Shown here piece after piece: positions 17,168 to 26,430 of a stretch of 64,000 bases of DNA. The notes under the pieces were generated by a model. It was not told where the DNA came from and did no database searches. It worked only from the letters and a program-made list of their open reading frames with translations. This DNA is from Hymenobacter rigui (GTDB lineage: Bacteria > Bacteroidota > Bacteroidia > Cytophagales > Hymenobacteraceae), in the NCBI RefSeq assembly GCF_003944715.1, contig NZ_RWIT01000014.1, positions 1 through 64,000 of the forward strand. Reading direction: 5' to 3'. A program made the translations under genes and the position numbers. Position 1 is the stretch's first letter, and each line of letters opens with the position of its first letter.

Positions 17168-18085
17168 ATGAGAATATTTTTCTTTGTGAGAGTAGGCGTT
17201 GTGCTGAGCGCCGCAAGCATCACGGCGCATGGGCAGGCGCAGCCGGCTGCCCGGGCCATTCCGGGTACGCAGGTCTGGCTGACGCCACCAGCTGGTTTCG
17301 GACCGGCGGCCGGGTTTACGGGGCTGCGGCGCGGCGAGGCTGTGCTACAGGTGTTTGATCTGAAAGGCAGCAACTACTACCAGCAGGCCGGCGGTTTCAG
17401 CAAAGCCCGATTTGAGGCCCGGGGCGGCCAGGTGTTGAATTACCAGGAAGTGCAGGGAACTGCCTACCCGGCCCGCTTGGTGCGGGTACGCCTGTCGCCC
17501 ACCCAGGAGTCGTCGCAGCTGCTGTTTGGCGATTCTACGTTTGCTGTTCTGCTGGATGCCCGCTACCCCGCCGCCGATACTGCCCTTGCCTCCCAGTTGC
17601 GGCGCAGCCTCCTGAGTGCCACCTATCAGAAAACAGGAGCTTCTGTCCAGCCGGGAGTTGCCGTGTTTGCGTTGGACGAGAAGAAGTCACCCTTCGCATT
17701 GCAGGAAGCCCGCAGTGGCCGTTACGTGTACACCGTGGAAGGTCAGCGCCCATCGGAGGCCGCGTCAGAGCCACAGATTATCATCACCACGCACCCCTAC
17801 AACCCCTCCATCACGGCGGCCGACATCAGCCGGCAGGTGCTCAGTCAGCGGCCGGGCCTGACGGGCTTCGTGGCCCGCAAGATGACCTCGGGTAAAGTGA
17901 ATGACCTGGTAACCTACGAAACCGAAGGCTTTGCTCAGCTGCAGGGCAAGCGGGTGCTGGTATATCAGCAGGTAAGTATTGTTGGGAGTACGGCCGTAGC
18001 CATGCAGGGCATTGCCAGCCAGGATGCGGAAACAGCCCTGGCCCAGTTCAAAAGCCTGACGCACACCATCACCGCCCGGAAATAG
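17168..18085 (+). CDS. Hypothetical secreted protein
   Basis: I do not recognise a family. The 305-residue product has a probable signal peptide (MRIFFFVRVGVVLSAASITAHGQAQ). The mature part is about 280 residues of mixed composition with no Cys after the leader, and looks like two similar beta-rich halves: each has a 'F-x-G-K/Q-x-x-x-Y-Q-x-V' type strand, 'VLNYQEVQGTAYPARLV' and 'LQGKRVLVYQQVSIVG'. That suggests a periplasmic DcrB/PsbP-like fold, but this is a guess. Its last 17 bases overlap the end of the convergent 2H phosphoesterase gene. Confidence 0.55.
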   Translation: MRIFFFVRVGVVLSAASITAHGQAQPAARAIPGTQVWLTPPAGFGPAAGFTGLRRGEAVLQVFDLKGSNYYQQAGGFSKARFEARGGQVLNYQEVQGTAYPARLVRVRLSPTQESSQLLFGDSTFAVLLDARYPAADTALASQLRRSLLSATYQKTGASVQPGVAVFALDEKKSPFALQEARSGRYVYTVEGQRPSEAASEPQIIITTHPYNPSITAADISRQVLSQRPGLTGFVARKMTSGKVNDLVTYETEGFAQLQGKRVLVYQQVSIVGSTAVAMQGIASQDAETALAQFKSLTHTITARK

Positions 18086-18620
18086 CTCCATCGGTATCCT
18101 CGGGGCCGGTGAACGGTATCTGCGCCAGTTGTTGCCAGGGGCCGCCCTGGTATGCCCACACGGTAAAGCCGGTGCCCTGAATCACGGCGGGCCGAAAGCT
18201 GTTCTGCAACTCTTCGTGGAGGGCTTTGGCAACGGCCGGGGCCACTTTATTCTGTACCGTTATGTGAGGCCGTAGCGGCTGCCGGTCCTGCGGAGTCAGC
18301 CACTCTGCCCATTGCTGTTGCAGCGTGCGGTGCACTTGGAGCAGGCGGGCGTTGTCGAGAGAATATGCCACGCCGTTGCCCAGAAACCGCACGCCGGTCA
18401 GCTGCAGCGTCAACCGGGGTACGGTAGCGGCAAGTACGGCCAGTTCTTGTTGGATGGCAGCCAGTTCGGAACCGGGTAAATGGTGGAAAAGCGTGACATG
18501 CGCCTCCAGAAAGTTGCGGTCCGGTGGGAAATGTTGCTGGCGCAGATGCGTAAAGTGCTGGTGCGCCTCTTCATTGAGCGTCAGCGTCAGGATAACAGGA
18601 GCGGTATCGGGCAAAGTCAT
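18069..18620 (-). CDS. 2'-5' RNA ligase / 2H phosphoesterase family protein
   Basis: 183 residues with the two HxT motifs that define the 2H superfamily: His41-Val-Thr (AHVTLFHH) and His119-Ile-Thr (PHITVQN), 78 residues apart as in LigT-type proteins. Members hydrolyse or form 2',5'- or cyclic phosphodiester bonds in RNA or nucleotides; the substrate here is unknown. The gene overlaps the convergent hypothetical gene by 17 bases. Confidence 0.82.
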   Translation of the reverse strand: MTLPDTAPVILTLTLNEEAHQHFTHLRQQHFPPDRNFLEAHVTLFHHLPGSELAAIQQELAVLAATVPRLTLQLTGVRFLGNGVAYSLDNARLLQVHRTLQQQWAEWLTPQDRQPLRPHITVQNKVAPAVAKALHEELQNSFRPAVIQGTGFTVWAYQGGPWQQLAQIPFTGPEDTDGAISGR

Positions 18621-18676
18621 GCCCTTTCTACGTAAAAAATACCGTTGCCGACGGAGCCTGGCCTGCTACTCTATCC

Positions 18677-20248
18677 TTAAGGAGCCATCAGCACAAGGCG
18701 GGAGGTAGAGCTGGCAGCGCCCTGGCTTACCCGCAGCATGTACACTCCGCCGGGCAGCCCGGCAGTGCGGAGCTCGGTGCTGGTGCTGCCGGCTTCCAGC
18801 CGCTGCTGACGCACTACGCGCCCCTGAATATCACGCAGCTCCAGGGTAGTGGTAGCCCCAGAAGCCGGAAGCTCCACCTGCACGACCGTGCTGGCCGGGT
18901 TAGGATACAGCTGCAGCTTCCCGGCGCGGCTGACGGGTAGTACCGAGGAGTACGCAACGTCACCATTCTCATCGTGCGTGGCCAGGCGGTAGTAGCTGGT
19001 GCCGGGCAGAGGCGCAGTATCGAGGGTAGTGTACTGCTGGCCATTGGGCTTGTTGCCCGCCTGTACCCGCTGTACCGGCGCCCAGGCGGTGCCGTTCGGG
19101 CTGCGCTCAATGGCAAAATAAGCTGTGTGCTGCTCGCTGGCAGTGGCCCAATTGAGGCGCACCCCCTCGGAAGTAGCCGAAGCGGCAAACTTCACCAGTT
19201 TCACGGGCAGCGGCAGCGCATCCCGGAAGCTCACGGCATCTCCGCGGGTGCAGCCCAGCGCCGCCCCATACGAGCGGCCAGTGTAATTGCCGGTTTGGTT
19301 GTCAATCCGGAAAATCTCGCCGGTAGCGGACCGCACGGCATATACATTGTAAAACCGGTCCGAGAACATGGAACCGATGTTCTTGTCGTTGGCAGTGGTG
19401 CCGGGTACCGGCGTGGTAATATTGGTGGTTGTGGCCACTGGGGCCGAGGCCGGGTTGCGCACCGTCAGGTACTGGTCAGTAAGACCCAGGTAGCTCACCA
19501 GGTTGCCGGTTTCCTTATCAAACACCCAATCCTGAATTCCGCCCTCCGGCGTTGGCCCGGAGCCGTTGGAGCGGATGTAGGTTTCCGTCTGGCTGCGGAA
19601 GTTCTCCACCACGGCGGCCGTGGCGGGGTCGGTGGTGTTCAGCCGGAGCCAGACCGGGGCCGTTATAGCCGTCAGGTTAATGGTGCCCACGTACAGCCGC
19701 ACGTCAGTGACCTGCGCCGAGGCGGGTATCGGAATACCGAAAAATGTGGAAAAAATGACCCGAAAAGTAGCGCCGCCGGTGTAATACGTGCCATCGGGGC
19801 CACTGTCGGCCACGAAGTTGAGCGTCTGACGTACATCAATGGCCGTTTGAGTGCCGGTAGTGGGGGTGAGCTCACCGGTGGGCGGAGTGGGTGGGGGCGT
19901 CACCGGGCCGATGGAGTCGGCAACGGCCGTGCTCAGGTTAATGCGGTAGAGCTGCGGAACGAACGTGGTGAAGTTGGAAAGGCTCTGCTGCTCCACCCGC
20001 ATGCCATACAGCACCGATTGATCGGCCTGATTGTACCCTAGGGCATTAATGATGAGTTTATTCCCGTTGGCGCTGCTCTGAATGGTGCCAATGGGTTGCA
20101 TGGAGCCGTCCTGTGCAATCTGATAAAGCTGCGAAGGGTTACGCGCCGAAGCCGGGCAGGCCGACGAAACGGCGTAGCTACTGGTAGGAAGCTGGGCCAG
20201 TGCTGTTTCTGTACTGAAGATCAGGCAGGCAAGTAGAAGCTTTTTCAT
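18677..20248 (-). CDS. Secreted protein with type IX secretion C-terminal sorting domain
   Basis: 523 residues. It has a signal peptide (MKKLLLACLIFSTETALAQ), a region of about 320 residues with repeated 'LYQIAQDG...'-type strands resembling propeller or DUF6923-like repeats, a fibronectin-type block ('KFAASATSEGVRLNWATASE'), and a C-terminal type A sorting domain of about 75 residues beginning 'LYPNPASTVVQVEL' and ending 'GVYMLRVSQGAASSTSRLVL'. The last block directs export through the type IX system and attachment to the surface. No enzymatic motif is apparent. Divergent from hutI with 266 bases between. Confidence 0.82.
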   Translation of the reverse strand: MKKLLLACLIFSTETALAQLPTSSYAVSSACPASARNPSQLYQIAQDGSMQPIGTIQSSANGNKLIINALGYNQADQSVLYGMRVEQQSLSNFTTFVPQLYRINLSTAVADSIGPVTPPPTPPTGELTPTTGTQTAIDVRQTLNFVADSGPDGTYYTGGATFRVIFSTFFGIPIPASAQVTDVRLYVGTINLTAITAPVWLRLNTTDPATAAVVENFRSQTETYIRSNGSGPTPEGGIQDWVFDKETGNLVSYLGLTDQYLTVRNPASAPVATTTNITTPVPGTTANDKNIGSMFSDRFYNVYAVRSATGEIFRIDNQTGNYTGRSYGAALGCTRGDAVSFRDALPLPVKLVKFAASATSEGVRLNWATASEQHTAYFAIERSPNGTAWAPVQRVQAGNKPNGQQYTTLDTAPLPGTSYYRLATHDENGDVAYSSVLPVSRAGKLQLYPNPASTVVQVELPASGATTTLELRDIQGRVVRQQRLEAGSTSTELRTAGLPGGVYMLRVSQGAASSTSRLVLMAP

Positions 20249-20514
20249 TTTGGGAAAGCAGGTTAGGGATAAACCGTTTCGTAACCATCTGTAAAAGCTG
20301 TTCTTAGCAGCACTGTAAGGTACGAATTGCGAGACTTTAAACTGCGTTTTCCCAGAAATGGATGCGTAATATTTGGTTGATTCTTACATACTTATATAGA
20401 AGTAAGGAAGTGCTATTTGCTGTTGGCTGGTTCCTAGAGAAGCCCAATGGCAAAAGGCTGCGTGAGTTCTGTGGGTTCTGCGCATCTTTACTATCCACCC
20501 TCATCGTTCCTGCA

Positions 20515-21780
20515 ATGGCTTACACCATGCTTCTGCGCAACTGCGGCCAACTCCTCACCCTGGCCGGACCCGCTACCCATCTGCCGCTGGCCGGGGAAAA
20601 CCAGCGCAACTGGCGTGTCATTCCGGATGGCTACGTGGCCTGCGTTGATGACCGAATAGTGGCTACAGGGCCTATGGCGGAACTGGATGATACGCTGGTT
20701 GCAACGGCTACCATTGTGCTGGATGCCAGCGGGCAGGTGGTAATGCCGGGGCTGGTGGAGTGCCATACGCACCTGGTGTTTGGTGGCAACCGGGCCCACG
20801 AGTTTCAGCGCAAGCTGCAGGGCGAAACTTACCTCGATATTCTGGCCAGCGGCGGGGGCATCCTGAGTACCGTACGGGCCACTCGTGCCGCTTCCGATGA
20901 GCAACTGCTGGAGCAGGCCCTGCACCACCTGAAAGGGTTTCGGGAGTATGGAGTAACCACTCTGGAAGCAAAGAGCGGCTACGGCTTGGATGCCGAAACG
21001 GAGCTGCGGCTGCTACAGGTGGCGCGGGAGGCCGGCCGCCGCCAGCCAGTGCGGGTGGTACCCACTTTTCTGGGAGCCCACGTACCGGGGCCGGAATACC
21101 GGGGCCACCCTGCCGACTATCTGCACATGCTGGTGCAGGAGGTATTGCCGAATATTTACCCGGAAGAGGTGCCTTTCGTGGATATTTTCTGCGAGGAAGG
21201 TGCCTTTTCGGTGGCCGAAGCGCGCCGCTACCTGGAGCAGGCCCGGGCCCTGGGGTTTCAGCTGAAAATTCACGCCGAGCAGCTCCACGACCTGGGAGGG
21301 TGCGAAATGGCCGCCGAGCTGGGCGCCATCAGCATCGACCACGCCGATTACCTCACGCCGGCCGGCGCTTCGCGGGTGGCGCGGGTATCGGGGGGGCGTA
21401 CGGTGGCGGTGCTGCTGCCGCTGGTGCCGCTGTTTCTGCGGCAGGAGCGGTTTGCGCCAGGCCGGGCGTTCATTGATGCGGGGCTGCCCGTTGCCATCAG
21501 CACCGACTTCAACCCCGGTTCCTGCCCCAGCAAAAACCTGTGGCTGGCCCTGTCGGTGGCGTGCCTGAAAATGGGCCTGAATCCGGCCGAAGCCGTAGCG
21601 GCAGTTACCCTGAACGCCGCCTGGGCCGTCGGGCAGCAGCGGGAATGTGGCAGCCTGGAGCCCGGCAAGCGCGCCGATATCCTGCTGCTGCACGTGCCCT
21701 CCCTGGAAGAAATACCCTACTGGCTGGGCGAAAACCCAGTGCAGCAGGTCATCATCGGTGGGCGGATCCAACACGCATAA
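20515..21780 (+). CDS. hutI: Imidazolonepropionase
   Basis: A 421-residue amidohydrolase of the standard HutI length. The metal-site motifs are in order: 'VECHTHLVFGG', 'TFLGAHVPGPEY', 'KIHAEQLHDLGG', 'SIDHADYL' and 'STDFNPGSCPSK'. It opens the imidazolone ring to give N-formimino-glutamate in histidine degradation. No other hut gene is in the window, so the pathway is split on this genome. ATG 20515 was chosen; the upstream in-frame extension to 20362 is AT-rich leader and is not part of the family. Confidence 0.93.
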   Translation: MAYTMLLRNCGQLLTLAGPATHLPLAGENQRNWRVIPDGYVACVDDRIVATGPMAELDDTLVATATIVLDASGQVVMPGLVECHTHLVFGGNRAHEFQRKLQGETYLDILASGGGILSTVRATRAASDEQLLEQALHHLKGFREYGVTTLEAKSGYGLDAETELRLLQVAREAGRRQPVRVVPTFLGAHVPGPEYRGHPADYLHMLVQEVLPNIYPEEVPFVDIFCEEGAFSVAEARRYLEQARALGFQLKIHAEQLHDLGGCEMAAELGAISIDHADYLTPAGASRVARVSGGRTVAVLLPLVPLFLRQERFAPGRAFIDAGLPVAISTDFNPGSCPSKNLWLALSVACLKMGLNPAEAVAAVTLNAAWAVGQQRECGSLEPGKRADILLLHVPSLEEIPYWLGENPVQQVIIGGRIQHA

Positions 21781-21851
21781 CGCATTACAGCCGCTGCCTG
21801 GCAACTATGCCAGCGCAACGGCTGTGGTGTATACAGGGCTTGAAAACGTGT

Positions 21852-22820
21852 TTACAGCGTGTTCAGGCTGGCTACCAAATCGGCAGGTGTGGTTTCCTGC
21901 AGGGTGGGACTCAGGTCAGCGCCGGCCTGTACAATACCATCTTTGCGGCCGAAGTACAGCTTGCCATTTTCTGTCCGGATAACTACCACGCTGACGGAGG
22001 CACCCTGCGGAGCCCGGCTGGCCCGGAAGATGTTCGGGGCCGTAAAGTCGCACATCGACAGCGTACCATTAAAGGAGCGGAACACGGCAAATACCATGGT
22101 GTTCTGCATGGGGTCGATGTTGGTGCCGGGTACCGTAACGGTCAGGGGCAGGGTAGGCGTGTAGTAAAACCGGTCACAGTTGAACCAACCAATACCAGCG
22201 TTGTACAACAGGCTGCTCACCGTAATAATATGGCCGGTAGGAGTGGGGCTGATGCTGGAGCCGGGGTCCGTGTTAACCATCCAGTTGAAGCAGCTGGTTT
22301 GGGCCACCGGAGTAGTAGGGGCCACAAACAGGCGCATGGTATCCTGGGAGCTGACGCCGGGCGGGTTCAGCGTCTGAATACGGATACTGGCATTGGCAGC
22401 AAGCCGGATGCTGGAATCCTGGGCGGCGCGCAGGTACACTTCCCCCGCCGATTTCAGTACCGTGCCATTGGAAATGGTGGGCATGTTGCTGAGCACCATA
22501 TCGGCCCGGCTGAACACTTCCCGCACGGCCAGCTCAACGAGGCCGGTTACGGGTTGGCCATTTTTCAGGAAAGCATTGGGAGTAATGGTGAAAACAGTGC
22601 CTTTCTGGCCCGTAAACGTGTTGGAACGGGTGGGGTCGTACATGAATTTCTGCACTGGCGGACCCAGCTGCGTCAGGACTTCCTTGATGGTAGCCGGCAC
22701 CGGTACGGGAGGAGCAGGCGGGGTGCCATCGTCGCAGATAACTACGCCGGAATCAAACTGGCAGGCGGAGAATAACAGGCCGGGCAACGCCAGCAGGGTA
22801 GCAAACAGGAAGCGTTTCAT
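21852..22820 (-). CDS. Hypothetical lipoprotein in the ECF sigma operon
   Basis: 322 residues with a lipoprotein signal (MKRFLFATLLALPGLLFSAC, lipid on Cys20). The mature part starts with a Pro-rich linker, then 'FTITPNAFLKNGQPVTGLVELAVREVFSRADMV', a pattern frequent in Bacteroidota surface lipoproteins, where a beta-sandwich holds 'G-x-pV-x-G-x-v' strands. Four Cys remain in the mature part (after CQFDSGVVIC, and later TSCF, FNCD and SMCD), so disulfides are possible. It follows the barrel protein by 42 bases on the same strand and is probably co-transcribed with the sigma factor. Function unknown. Confidence 0.65.
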   Translation of the reverse strand: MKRFLFATLLALPGLLFSACQFDSGVVICDDGTPPAPPVPVPATIKEVLTQLGPPVQKFMYDPTRSNTFTGQKGTVFTITPNAFLKNGQPVTGLVELAVREVFSRADMVLSNMPTISNGTVLKSAGEVYLRAAQDSSIRLAANASIRIQTLNPPGVSSQDTMRLFVAPTTPVAQTSCFNWMVNTDPGSSISPTPTGHIITVSSLLYNAGIGWFNCDRFYYTPTLPLTVTVPGTNIDPMQNTMVFAVFRSFNGTLSMCDFTAPNIFRASRAPQGASVSVVVIRTENGKLYFGRKDGIVQAGADLSPTLQETTPADLVASLNTL

Positions 22821-22862
22821 AGGGTAGAGGCAAGTAATGCTGAGTGGATAAAAGACAGAGGA

Positions 22863-24422
22863 TTATCGTTTGCGCGGGTCCAGGTCCCAACTATAGCCTA
22901 CCTGTACGCCCACGCCCCAGGGCCGCCGCGGGGCGCTGCTGGAAGGAGCCGTGAGGGAATTGAGAAACAGCTGACCCTGCGGGCGAAGTGTGAGCCACTG
23001 GCCGGGCGCAAACTGGTAGCTGGCAAAGGCTCCGGCCGTCAGGGCCAGGTTGGTACGGCTGAAAGTGCTGTCGGGCATGTCACTGGTCCATTCGCGCTGC
23101 CCACAGTTGCAGGCAGAGCCCTCGGTAGTGCGGGCGCTGGTCAGGAAGGCCAGGGTGCCGCCGCCCAGCAGGCCGTAGCGCCAGCGCTGGTTGCCGCCCA
23201 GGGTAAGCTGGGCCTGTACCGGAATGGTGATGAAGCGGTACACGTCGCGGAAATCAATCTGCCGCAGTGTTTCGGAACTGGTCTTTCTGAGCTGGTAATG
23301 CAGCGAGTTGGCGTACTCTGAGTACCCCAGGCCGCCGGAAACAGACAGCTGGCGTGAAAAAGCATACGTGCCCGAGACCTGCCCGCTGAAGCCCATACCG
23401 GGGCGCTCCAGGCGCTCCAGCTGGGTGGCCGAGGCCCCTATCAGGCGGTACGTCACGTTTTGTCCCAGCAGAAGCTGTGCGCTCCAGTTACGCAGGCGCA
23501 GCTCCTGGCGGGAAGGCTTCTTCCGGGCCCGCCGCTGCCGTTTCACCTCTGGCTCTTCCACCTCCAACGCCTGAGGACGTACGGCCAGCAGGTCCAGCGG
23601 CTCGTTGCTGAGTTTTGTGGCGCGCGTACTCTTGCGGCTGCCCGCAGTGCCTGTGGAGGTAGTGGAACTGGTAGTGAGTGAATTTCCCGGCCGTATGTCC
23701 GTGCGGGCCCGACGGCCGGCGCGGGAGTATCTGCTGCCATCAATGCCGCCTCGTGTAGCTGCCTCGCGGGAGCCAAACCTGACCCGATGCGTACCGGAGC
23801 GAGTGGCAGCCACTGCCAGCAGACCAAGCCCCCCTGTGCGTTGCCGTGCCCCACGTGTGGCAGTAGCGTCCGCAATTTCGGCGGAACGTCTGGCAACACC
23901 GGTCAGCCGTTCCCGTTTAGTGCGGGCGGTGATAGTAGGCAGGATGTGTGGCGCGCGGCTTGGTAGCACGGAGGCTCGGCCGGAAGTGGCTTTGCTGGTG
24001 GCCGAGGCCGCAACCTCAGGAGCTGCAGTAGCTGAAGGCGCCGCAGTTGCAGGAGTCGTGGTGGTGCGCGGCGTGGCCGCTGCCTCAGCCGGCTCTGTAG
24101 CCAGGCGGGGGGGAGCTGCTGCCACGACAGGAGCTTCTCCACTGCCTTCTGACGTAGTTCTGGCTGCAGTCGGCTTTCCGGCGTCAGCGAGGTTGCCGCC
24201 GGCAAATGTGGCAGAAGACGGCCAGTAGTGGCTGCCGACCAGCACGCTGCCGCTTAGAAAGCCCAGCAGCAGCAGGACCAGCAGAGGACGCCAGCGGCGG
24301 GGCTGCCGGGCGGGCACCTGCTCCCGAATGCCGGCCCACACCGACTCCGGTGGCGCGCTGCCGTAGCCCTCCAGCTTGCGACGTAAGTCGTGGTATAGTT
24401 GTTCCGAGTCGTTTTCAGTCAT
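22863..24422 (-). CDS. Single-helix inner-membrane protein fused to an outer-membrane beta-barrel; putative anti-sigma partner
   Basis: 519 residues with three parts. Residues 1-43 are cytoplasmic and include 'ESVWAGIREQVPARQ'. One hydrophobic helix spans about 44-66. A long region rich in Ala, Thr, Arg and Ser (about 70-300) leads to a barrel-like C-terminal part of about 210 residues with alternating strands such as 'MGFSGQVSGTYAFSRQLSVSGGLGY' shortened here to its core 'GFSGQVSGTYAF', ending in 'GVGVQVGYSWDL', a typical OmpA/PorT-like last strand. The gene overlaps the end of the ECF sigma gene by 8 bases. By position it should regulate that sigma factor, but no known anti-sigma domain is recognisable. 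Confidence 0.68.
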   Translation of the reverse strand: MTENDSEQLYHDLRRKLEGYGSAPPESVWAGIREQVPARQPRRWRPLLVLLLLGFLSGSVLVGSHYWPSSATFAGGNLADAGKPTAARTTSEGSGEAPVVAAAPPRLATEPAEAAATPRTTTTPATAAPSATAAPEVAASATSKATSGRASVLPSRAPHILPTITARTKRERLTGVARRSAEIADATATRGARQRTGGLGLLAVAATRSGTHRVRFGSREAATRGGIDGSRYSRAGRRARTDIRPGNSLTTSSTTSTGTAGSRKSTRATKLSNEPLDLLAVRPQALEVEEPEVKRQRRARKKPSRQELRLRNWSAQLLLGQNVTYRLIGASATQLERLERPGMGFSGQVSGTYAFSRQLSVSGGLGYSEYANSLHYQLRKTSSETLRQIDFRDVYRFITIPVQAQLTLGGNQRWRYGLLGGGTLAFLTSARTTEGSACNCGQREWTSDMPDSTFSRTNLALTAGAFASYQFAPGQWLTLRPQGQLFLNSLTAPSSSAPRRPWGVGVQVGYSWDLDPRKR

Positions 24423-24969
24423 GGTACAGCGGCGTATGTGCCTGTTGAGTCAGTCGTTCTTCCAGCAGGCGGCGGGCCCGGGAAAGTTGTGATTTACTGG
24501 TGCCTTCCGAAATACCCAGCAGCTCCCCGATTTCGGCGTGCGAGTATCCCTCGATGGCATAGAGGTTGAGCACCGTGCGGTAGCCCGGCGGCAGCGTGTT
24601 TATCAGGCGCACCAGATCATCGGCCGAAAGCTGGTCGAAAGGCGTACCGTCAGGATGATGCACGTCGGTGGCTTCTTCAACTTCCAGCTGCTGACCGCGC
24701 TGCCGGCTCTGGTGCCACAGGTTCAGAGAAGTTGTCACGGCAATGCGGCGCGCCCAGGCTTCAAACGGGCCTTGGTTGCGGAACTGGTCGAGCCGGGTAA
24801 AAATCTTCACGAAGGTGAGCTGCAGGGCATCTTCCGCCTCCTCCCGCGAAGGGCAGTAGCGCAGGCACACGCCCATTAATTGGTAGCCCAGCCGCTCATA
24901 CAGACCTCGTTGAGCGGCGGGCCGTCCGCGGCGGCAGCCCTCCACGAGTGCGTCAAGTGATTCGGCCAT
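24415..24969 (-). CDS. ECF-type RNA polymerase sigma factor
   Basis: 184 residues with sigma-70 region 2 ('EEAEDALQLTFVKIFTRLDQF', binding core polymerase and the -10 element) and region 4 ('LPPGYRTVLNLYAIEGYSHAEIGELLG...SQLSRAR', binding the -35 element). This is the usual layout of extracytoplasmic-function sigma factors in Bacteroidota. I chose ATG 24969 since the protein then starts 'MAESLDALVEGCRRG', as in the family; an in-frame ATG at 25092 adds an atypical tail. The next gene overlaps its stop, so the two are translationally coupled. A likely autoregulated three-gene operon continues to 21852. Confidence 0.88.
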   Translation of the reverse strand: MAESLDALVEGCRRGRPAAQRGLYERLGYQLMGVCLRYCPSREEAEDALQLTFVKIFTRLDQFRNQGPFEAWARRIAVTTSLNLWHQSRQRGQQLEVEEATDVHHPDGTPFDQLSADDLVRLINTLPPGYRTVLNLYAIEGYSHAEIGELLGISEGTSKSQLSRARRLLEERLTQQAHTPLYHD

Positions 24970-25216
24970 AGGCAGGGGGAATAAACAGGTAGAAATATCG
25001 GACGCTAGCGTTTTGCAGCCATGACCGGCTGCCCCCTGCTTCGGGTTGCGTGAGCTAGTCAACTTTTTTATCCGGTAATAATAATGGCGCAAGTTACCGG
25101 CGGTATTGCACTAACCAGTAGTTTCGCCGGCGCTGCGTGGCTCGTTGGCTGGCAGCCTTCACCTGGCAGGCCATTTTACCCGAAAACGGGTCGGCGCTGT
25201 CACTTATCTGCCTGCT

Positions 25217-26014
25217 ATGCTGCTGCCCATTTATCAGATTGACGCCTTCACCAACCGGCCGTTTGCCGGTAACCCTGCCGCTGTTTGTCCGCTCACGGAG
25301 TGGCTGCCCGCGGAAACCATGCAGGCCATTGCCGCCGAGAATAACCTGGCCGAAACCGCCTTCTTCGTGCTACGGCAGGGCAACGAGTATGAAATCCGGT
25401 GGTTTACGCCGGCCGTGGAGGTGGAGCTGTGCGGACATGCCACGCTGGCTTCGGCCCACGTGCTGTACCGCCACCTGAATTTTCAGGAACCGGAAATTAT
25501 TTTCCACTCCAAAAGCGGCCCCCTACGGGTAAGCCAAGCCGACGCCGGAATGCTCACGCTCGATTTTCCGGCCCGGCCTCCGCACCCCATTCACCAGCAC
25601 CCCAATGGCCTGCTGGATGGCCTGCGGGCTACCCCATTGCAGCTGCTGGCCGGCCCCGACCTGGTGTGCGTATTTGCCACCGAAGCCGAAGTGCGCGCCC
25701 TGCACCCGGATATGACGCATCTTGCCAAGGTGGAGTACCGGGCCGTTATTGCCACTGCCCCCGGTACCGATGGCGTGGACTTTGTGTCGCGCTTTTTTGG
25801 TCCGCGCGTGGGTGTACCCGAGGACCCCGTAACCGGCTCGGCCCACACTACCTTGGTACCCTACTGGGCGGAGCGCCTCGGGAAAACCCACTTCCACGCC
25901 CGCCAGGTGTCGGCCCGCAGCGGCGACCTGTGGTGCGAGCTGCGCGGCGACCGGGTGCTGATGAGTGGCCACGCCGTAACGTACCTCAAAGGCGAAATTG
26001 AAGTGGCCGGATGA
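25217..26014 (+). CDS. PhzF-family isomerase/epimerase-like protein
   Basis: 265 residues with the PhzF double hot-dog-like fold. Signs are 'YQIDAFTNRPFAGNPAAVCPL' near the start (given as separate motif 'FAGNPAAVC'), the catalytic Glu46 in 'AENNLAETAFF', 'CGHATLASAHV' and 'EDPVTGSAHTTL' near the C terminus. The founding member isomerises a dihydroanthranilate in phenazine synthesis, but most members have unknown substrates and there are no phenazine genes here. ATG 25217 gives the normal family start. The next gene begins in its last codon (ATGA overlap), so it heads a five-gene operon. Confidence 0.85.
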   Translation: MLLPIYQIDAFTNRPFAGNPAAVCPLTEWLPAETMQAIAAENNLAETAFFVLRQGNEYEIRWFTPAVEVELCGHATLASAHVLYRHLNFQEPEIIFHSKSGPLRVSQADAGMLTLDFPARPPHPIHQHPNGLLDGLRATPLQLLAGPDLVCVFATEAEVRALHPDMTHLAKVEYRAVIATAPGTDGVDFVSRFFGPRVGVPEDPVTGSAHTTLVPYWAERLGKTHFHARQVSARSGDLWCELRGDRVLMSGHAVTYLKGEIEVAG

Positions 26015-26412
26015 ATGGTAGCCACTCCCGGGTCTGGGAGCGGCTATTGCGCGGCGGTATAGCGGCAGTGTGGCTGATAAACGGGCTGCTGTGCAAAGTG
26101 CTGCTCCTGGTGCCGCGTCATGAGGCCATCGTAGCCCGGATTCTGGGCCCTACCCATGCGGGACTACTCACGCGAAGCATCGGGGCAGCGGAAATAGTAC
26201 TGGGCCTGTGGATACTCGGCGGCCGGCATACTAAACTAACGGCCTCCTTTCAAATAGCCTTGGTACTGGTGATGAACGTGCTGGAGTTTTTTCTGGCTCC
26301 AGACCTGTTGCTGTGGGGCCGACTGAACCTAGGCTTTGCGGCAGCATTTGCGGTATTGATATATTATCAAGAGTTTATACTTAAAGTGACCAGTCGGCGT
26401 CGCCGTGCCTGA
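26011..26412 (+). CDS. DoxX-like small membrane protein
   Basis: A 133-residue protein with four hydrophobic segments (about 13-32, 52-72, 78-98 and 102-124). 'WLINGLLCKVLLLVPRHEAIV' near the start and 'GAAEIVLGLWILGGRH' fit the DoxX-like (PF13781-type) group. The function of this group is unknown. The start overlaps the stop of the PhzF gene by four bases, and the DUF2071 gene starts 18 bases after its stop, so translation is probably coupled. Confidence 0.72.
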   Translation: MNGSHSRVWERLLRGGIAAVWLINGLLCKVLLLVPRHEAIVARILGPTHAGLLTRSIGAAEIVLGLWILGGRHTKLTASFQIALVLVMNVLEFFLAPDLLLWGRLNLGFAAAFAVLIYYQEFILKVTSRRRRA

Positions 26413-26430
26413 CAATAATTCTACTCACCG

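Noticed and set aside
25119..25126. TAGTTTCG as a promoter for the PhzF operon
   Set aside because: It has one mismatch in the conserved TTTG part and no TTG at the -33 distance.
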